Part shown: positions 62,128 to 64,000 of the stretch, piece after piece | Layout of the letters: every line of letters begins with the position of its first letter | How positions within the stretch are numbered: the stretch's first letter is position 1 | NCBI GenBank assembly: GCA_905209085.1 | Contig: CAJLRM010000008.1 | Span: 72,218 to 136,217, forward strand | From: an uncultured Eubacteriales bacterium | Lineage (GTDB): Bacteria > Bacillota > Clostridia > Christensenellales > Borkfalkiaceae | Length of the DNA: 64,000 nt | Direction of reading: 5' to 3' | Position numbers and translations under genes: made by a program | Notes under the pieces: model-generated | The model's input: only the letters and a program-made list of their open reading frames with translations | Told to the model about the DNA's origin: nothing | The model's database searches: none

Positions 62128-62951
62128 AAGAATTTATGGCGGACAGACCGCAGACTTTAAAAGAATTTACCGACAATACCTATGCGCAAGGCTCTTTTTT
62201 CTGGCATTATCTCCTTAAAAACAGAGAGATCAAGGTAAACGGAAAAAAGACGGGAGAAAACGTGCCCCTTGCGGCGGGGGACAGGGTGGAATATTATCTT
62301 TCGCCGAAACAGGAAGAAAAACCCGCCTTTTATATCGTTTACGAAGACGAAAACGTGCTCGTCGCCGACAAGGAGAGCGGCGTCAACTCCGAGGCGGTCT
62401 TTGCCGCCCTTTCGCGGGAAAGGGAATGTTATTTTCTGCACCGTCTGGACAGGAATACGCGGGGACTGATGGTTTTCGCGCTCAACGCGGCGTCGGAAAA
62501 AGAACTTTTAAAAGCTTTTCGCGAAAAGAGCGTGGAAAAAATTTATCATGCCGCCTGCTTCGGAACGTTTAAAAAGCAAACTGACGTCTTGACCGCGTAT
62601 CTGAAAAAGGACGAAACGAAGGCGCTCGTAAAAGTCTTCGATTCCCCCGAGGCGGGCGCGGAACGGATCGTGACGGAGTATCGGGTGCTGAAACGGGAAA
62701 GGGGCTATACGTTGACGGAGGTCGTCCTGCATACGGGCAAGACGCATCAGATACGCGCGCATCTTTCTCATATCGGCTGTCCCGTCGCGGGAGATACGAA
62801 ATACGGCTTCGCCGAGGAAAACCGCCGTTTTAACCTCGCGCGGCAATGCCTCGTGGCCAAACGCCTGCAATTTCATCTGACGGAAAGGCTCGCTTATTTA
62901 AACGATAAGAGTTTCGTTTCCCGTTTCGACGCGGATATTTTCAACGGTTGA
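62124..62951 (+). CDS. RluA family pseudouridine synthase
   Basis: A 275-residue enzyme. A short S4-like N-terminal part (FWHYLLKNREIKVNGKK) precedes the catalytic domain with the motif HRLDRNTRGL near 107, whose Asp is the catalytic residue, and GKTHQIRAHLSHIG near 200. It isomerises uridine in rRNA or tRNA; the exact target is not deducible. GTG 62124 overlaps the feoB stop (GTGA); ATG 62136 is an alternative. Cotranscription with feoAB looks like simple operon packing. Confidence 0.93.
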   Translation: MKEFMADRPQTLKEFTDNTYAQGSFFWHYLLKNREIKVNGKKTGENVPLAAGDRVEYYLSPKQEEKPAFYIVYEDENVLVADKESGVNSEAVFAALSRERECYFLHRLDRNTRGLMVFALNAASEKELLKAFREKSVEKIYHAACFGTFKKQTDVLTAYLKKDETKALVKVFDSPEAGAERIVTEYRVLKRERGYTLTEVVLHTGKTHQIRAHLSHIGCPVAGDTKYGFAEENRRFNLARQCLVAKRLQFHLTERLAYLNDKSFVSRFDADIFNG

Positions 62952-63453
62952 CGAGGAAAAAAGCGAAAGAGATTCCCGAACGCACTTTGCCGTTTACTCC
63001 CCGTCGTTTGCCGCTCGGAAAACGCGCGCTTTTTTGGAGCAAATGCAAAAAGTTTAAGTCCGTTTGTCCGGAAACCGGGATTGCCGAGCGGAACAGATCT
63101 TCTGCCTTTCGAAAAAAGACGGCGCGGAATAAGAAAAGTCATGCGCTTTGCGGCGTAGTCGGAAAGCATCGCCGTTTGCCCGCTTTTTTACTCTGCAAAA
63201 TACAAAATCGCAAACGCTTCGCGGAAAGTTTTTCCCGCGGGCGTTTTTTTCGTCGCCGCGGCGGAACGGGCGCGGGGGATTTTTTCCACACGGCTATAAA
63301 CGCCGTCCGTTTGAAGAAAAAACGGGCGGAAGAAAGGGCGGGCGTTGGCGACCGTCCGCATCGTTAAAAGGAATTTTCCGCAAAGAAACTACGGCGGCTC
63401 TCTTTTAAAGTTAACGTCAGTTAAAAAAATTTTGAAAAATACCGCCAAAACGC
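62952..63453. other. Intergenic region with terminator
   Basis: Holds the terminator of the feo operon (63212-63250). A frame from TTG 62948 across it is Arg/Lys-rich with no start signal and is not taken as a gene. Confidence 0.5.
63212..63250 (+). terminator. Terminator of the feoA-feoB-rluA operon
   Basis: AAACGC (63212-63217) pairs with GCGTTT (63241-63246), CGCGG (63220-63224) with CCGCG (63235-63239), then seven T. Confidence 0.82.
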
Positions 63454-63482
63454 TTGACAACGGATTATGAAAGTATTAAAAT
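63454..63482 (+). promoter_or_regulatory. Promoter of the metal-resistance operon
   Basis: TTGACA (63454-63459), 17-base spacer, TAAAAT (63477-63482). Confidence 0.8.
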
Positions 63483-63500
63483 ATGAATAGTTGTTCATAT
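63481..63500 (+). promoter_or_regulatory. ArsR/SmtB-type operator
   Basis: ATATGAATAGTTGTTCATAT, an almost perfect inverted repeat (one mismatch pair) of the kind bound by SmtB and CadC, overlapping the -10 and start point so that bound repressor blocks transcription. Confidence 0.82.
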
Positions 63501-63532
63501 ATTTGAATAAACTGAAACAGAGGAAGGAAATC

Positions 63533-63895
63533 ATGGTAAAGGAAAACTGTAATTACGAAAGCGAGCATGAGGCGGCGGTATTGAAGGCAAAGGAAACTAT
63601 GCCGAGCGAAGAAAATATCGGGAGGGTGTGCAACACGTTCCGGATCATCGGCGAGCCTTCCCGCATGAAAATCGTCCTTGCCCTGTTGCAGGGCGAAATG
63701 TGCGTGTATCATATCGTCGAAGCGTGCGGCGGAACGCAGAGCGCCGTCAGTCATCAATTGAGGGTGCTCAAAGACAATCGGGTGATCAGGTCCAGAAGAG
63801 AAGGGCAAAATATATTGTACTCGATTGCGGACGAACACATCGTAAAAATTATCGAGATCAGCGAGGCACATCTGAACTGCAAATTGGAGGACTGA
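63533..63895 (+). CDS. ArsR/SmtB family metal-sensing repressor
   Basis: A 120-residue winged-helix repressor that should leave its operator when it binds a metal. The recognition helix is GGTQSAVSHQLRVLKDNRVI; the hairpin wing RREGQNILYSI. Metal ligands: the alpha-5 set D-x-H...H (DEHIVKIIEISEAH near 100-113) is present, followed by LNC; the alpha-3 motif reads EMCVYH with one Cys where CadC has CxC, and CNYESEH at the N-terminus could add ligands. AGGAAGGAAA precedes ATG 63533. It heads the operon of the P-type ATPase. Confidence 0.92.
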   Translation: MVKENCNYESEHEAAVLKAKETMPSEENIGRVCNTFRIIGEPSRMKIVLALLQGEMCVYHIVEACGGTQSAVSHQLRVLKDNRVIRSRREGQNILYSIADEHIVKIIEISEAHLNCKLED

Positions 63896-63896
63896 T

Positions 63897-64000
63897 ATGA
63901 AAAAGACGTTACAGCTCGAAGGTCTGGACTGCGCTGCCTGCGCGGCGGAGCTGGAAGAAGAAATTGCAAAGACAGAGGGCGTAAGCGCGGCTTCCGTTTC
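63897..64000 (+). CDS. Heavy-metal translocating P-type ATPase (5' end only)
   Basis: The first 34 codons are visible; the gene leaves the window. They form the start of a heavy-metal-associated domain with CxxC (GLDCAACAAELEEEI), typical of Cd/Zn/Pb- and Cu-exporting P-type ATPases. GGAGG lies 9 bases upstream, inside the end of the repressor gene, and one base separates the two genes. With an ArsR/SmtB repressor, CadA/ZntA-type export is most likely. Confidence 0.85.
   Translation, partial: MKKTLQLEGLDCAACAAELEEEIAKTEGVSAASV

Noticed and set aside
62948..63367. 139-codon frame after the pseudouridine synthase
   Set aside because: It spans the feo terminator and is Arg/Lys-rich without a start signal.

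Overview
The window looks like a chromosomal segment of a low-to-moderate GC Bacillota, most probably an anaerobic gut member of the Clostridia (a Christensenellales-like lineage is my inference, not demonstrated). Reasons: near-consensus AGGAGG ribosome binding sites, TTGACA-N17-TATAAT promoters, pyruvate:ferredoxin oxidoreductase, a solitary ECF energising module next to truA, FeoAB, Spo/Opp-style lipoprotein transporters and several polysaccharide-related glycosidases. I saw no rRNA, tRNA, CRISPR array, prophage or insertion sequence.

Layout. 1-3.9 kb: a cut-off GT4 glycosyltransferase and a GH32 fructosidase, transcribed divergently from two perfect consensus promoters, then a small membrane protein and a TetR regulator. 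4-7.6 kb: pyruvate:ferredoxin oxidoreductase on the minus strand. 8.2-13 kb: an ECF operon in which both ATPases are fused in one polypeptide, followed by EcfT, TruA and a CPBP protease. 13.4-20.6 kb: housekeeping genes (membrane protein with a low-complexity tail, MnmE, LysR, LepA, alkyltransferase-like protein, HemW).

21-38 kb is a glycan and nucleoside utilisation locus: an AraC regulator preceded by a ten-guanine run that could switch its start; two paralogous glycosidase-like lipoproteins; a large surface protein with duplicated modules and a cysteine-containing C-terminal anchor; two LplB/LplC-type permeases, a nucleoside hydrolase, a large solute-binding lipoprotein, a metallophosphoesterase lipoprotein, and a separately promoted GH2 beta-galactosidase. 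An identical 17-base box lies exactly 50 bases upstream of the -35 elements of two of its transcription units and is the best candidate AraC operator.

39-48.4 kb (minus strand) is an oligopeptide-type ABC transporter (OppA-B-C-D-F order) whose parts are strikingly enlarged: about 285 extra residues outside the membrane in OppC, about 385 extra residues between the Q-loop and signature of OppD, a coiled-coil insertion in OppF, and an 860-residue binding protein. This is the most unusual system in the window.

48.9-64 kb: an unknown membrane protein, a two-component system with an intramembrane-sensing-type kinase and a probable target gene, Fpg glycosylase, a divergent LysR-controlled cluster (small helical protein, FMN reductase, DUF3737, iron alcohol dehydrogenase, cyclophilin-like lipoprotein), a feoA-feoB-rluA operon with a FeoB lacking the usual G4 motif, and an ArsR repressor with its operator before a heavy-metal P-type ATPase cut by the window end.
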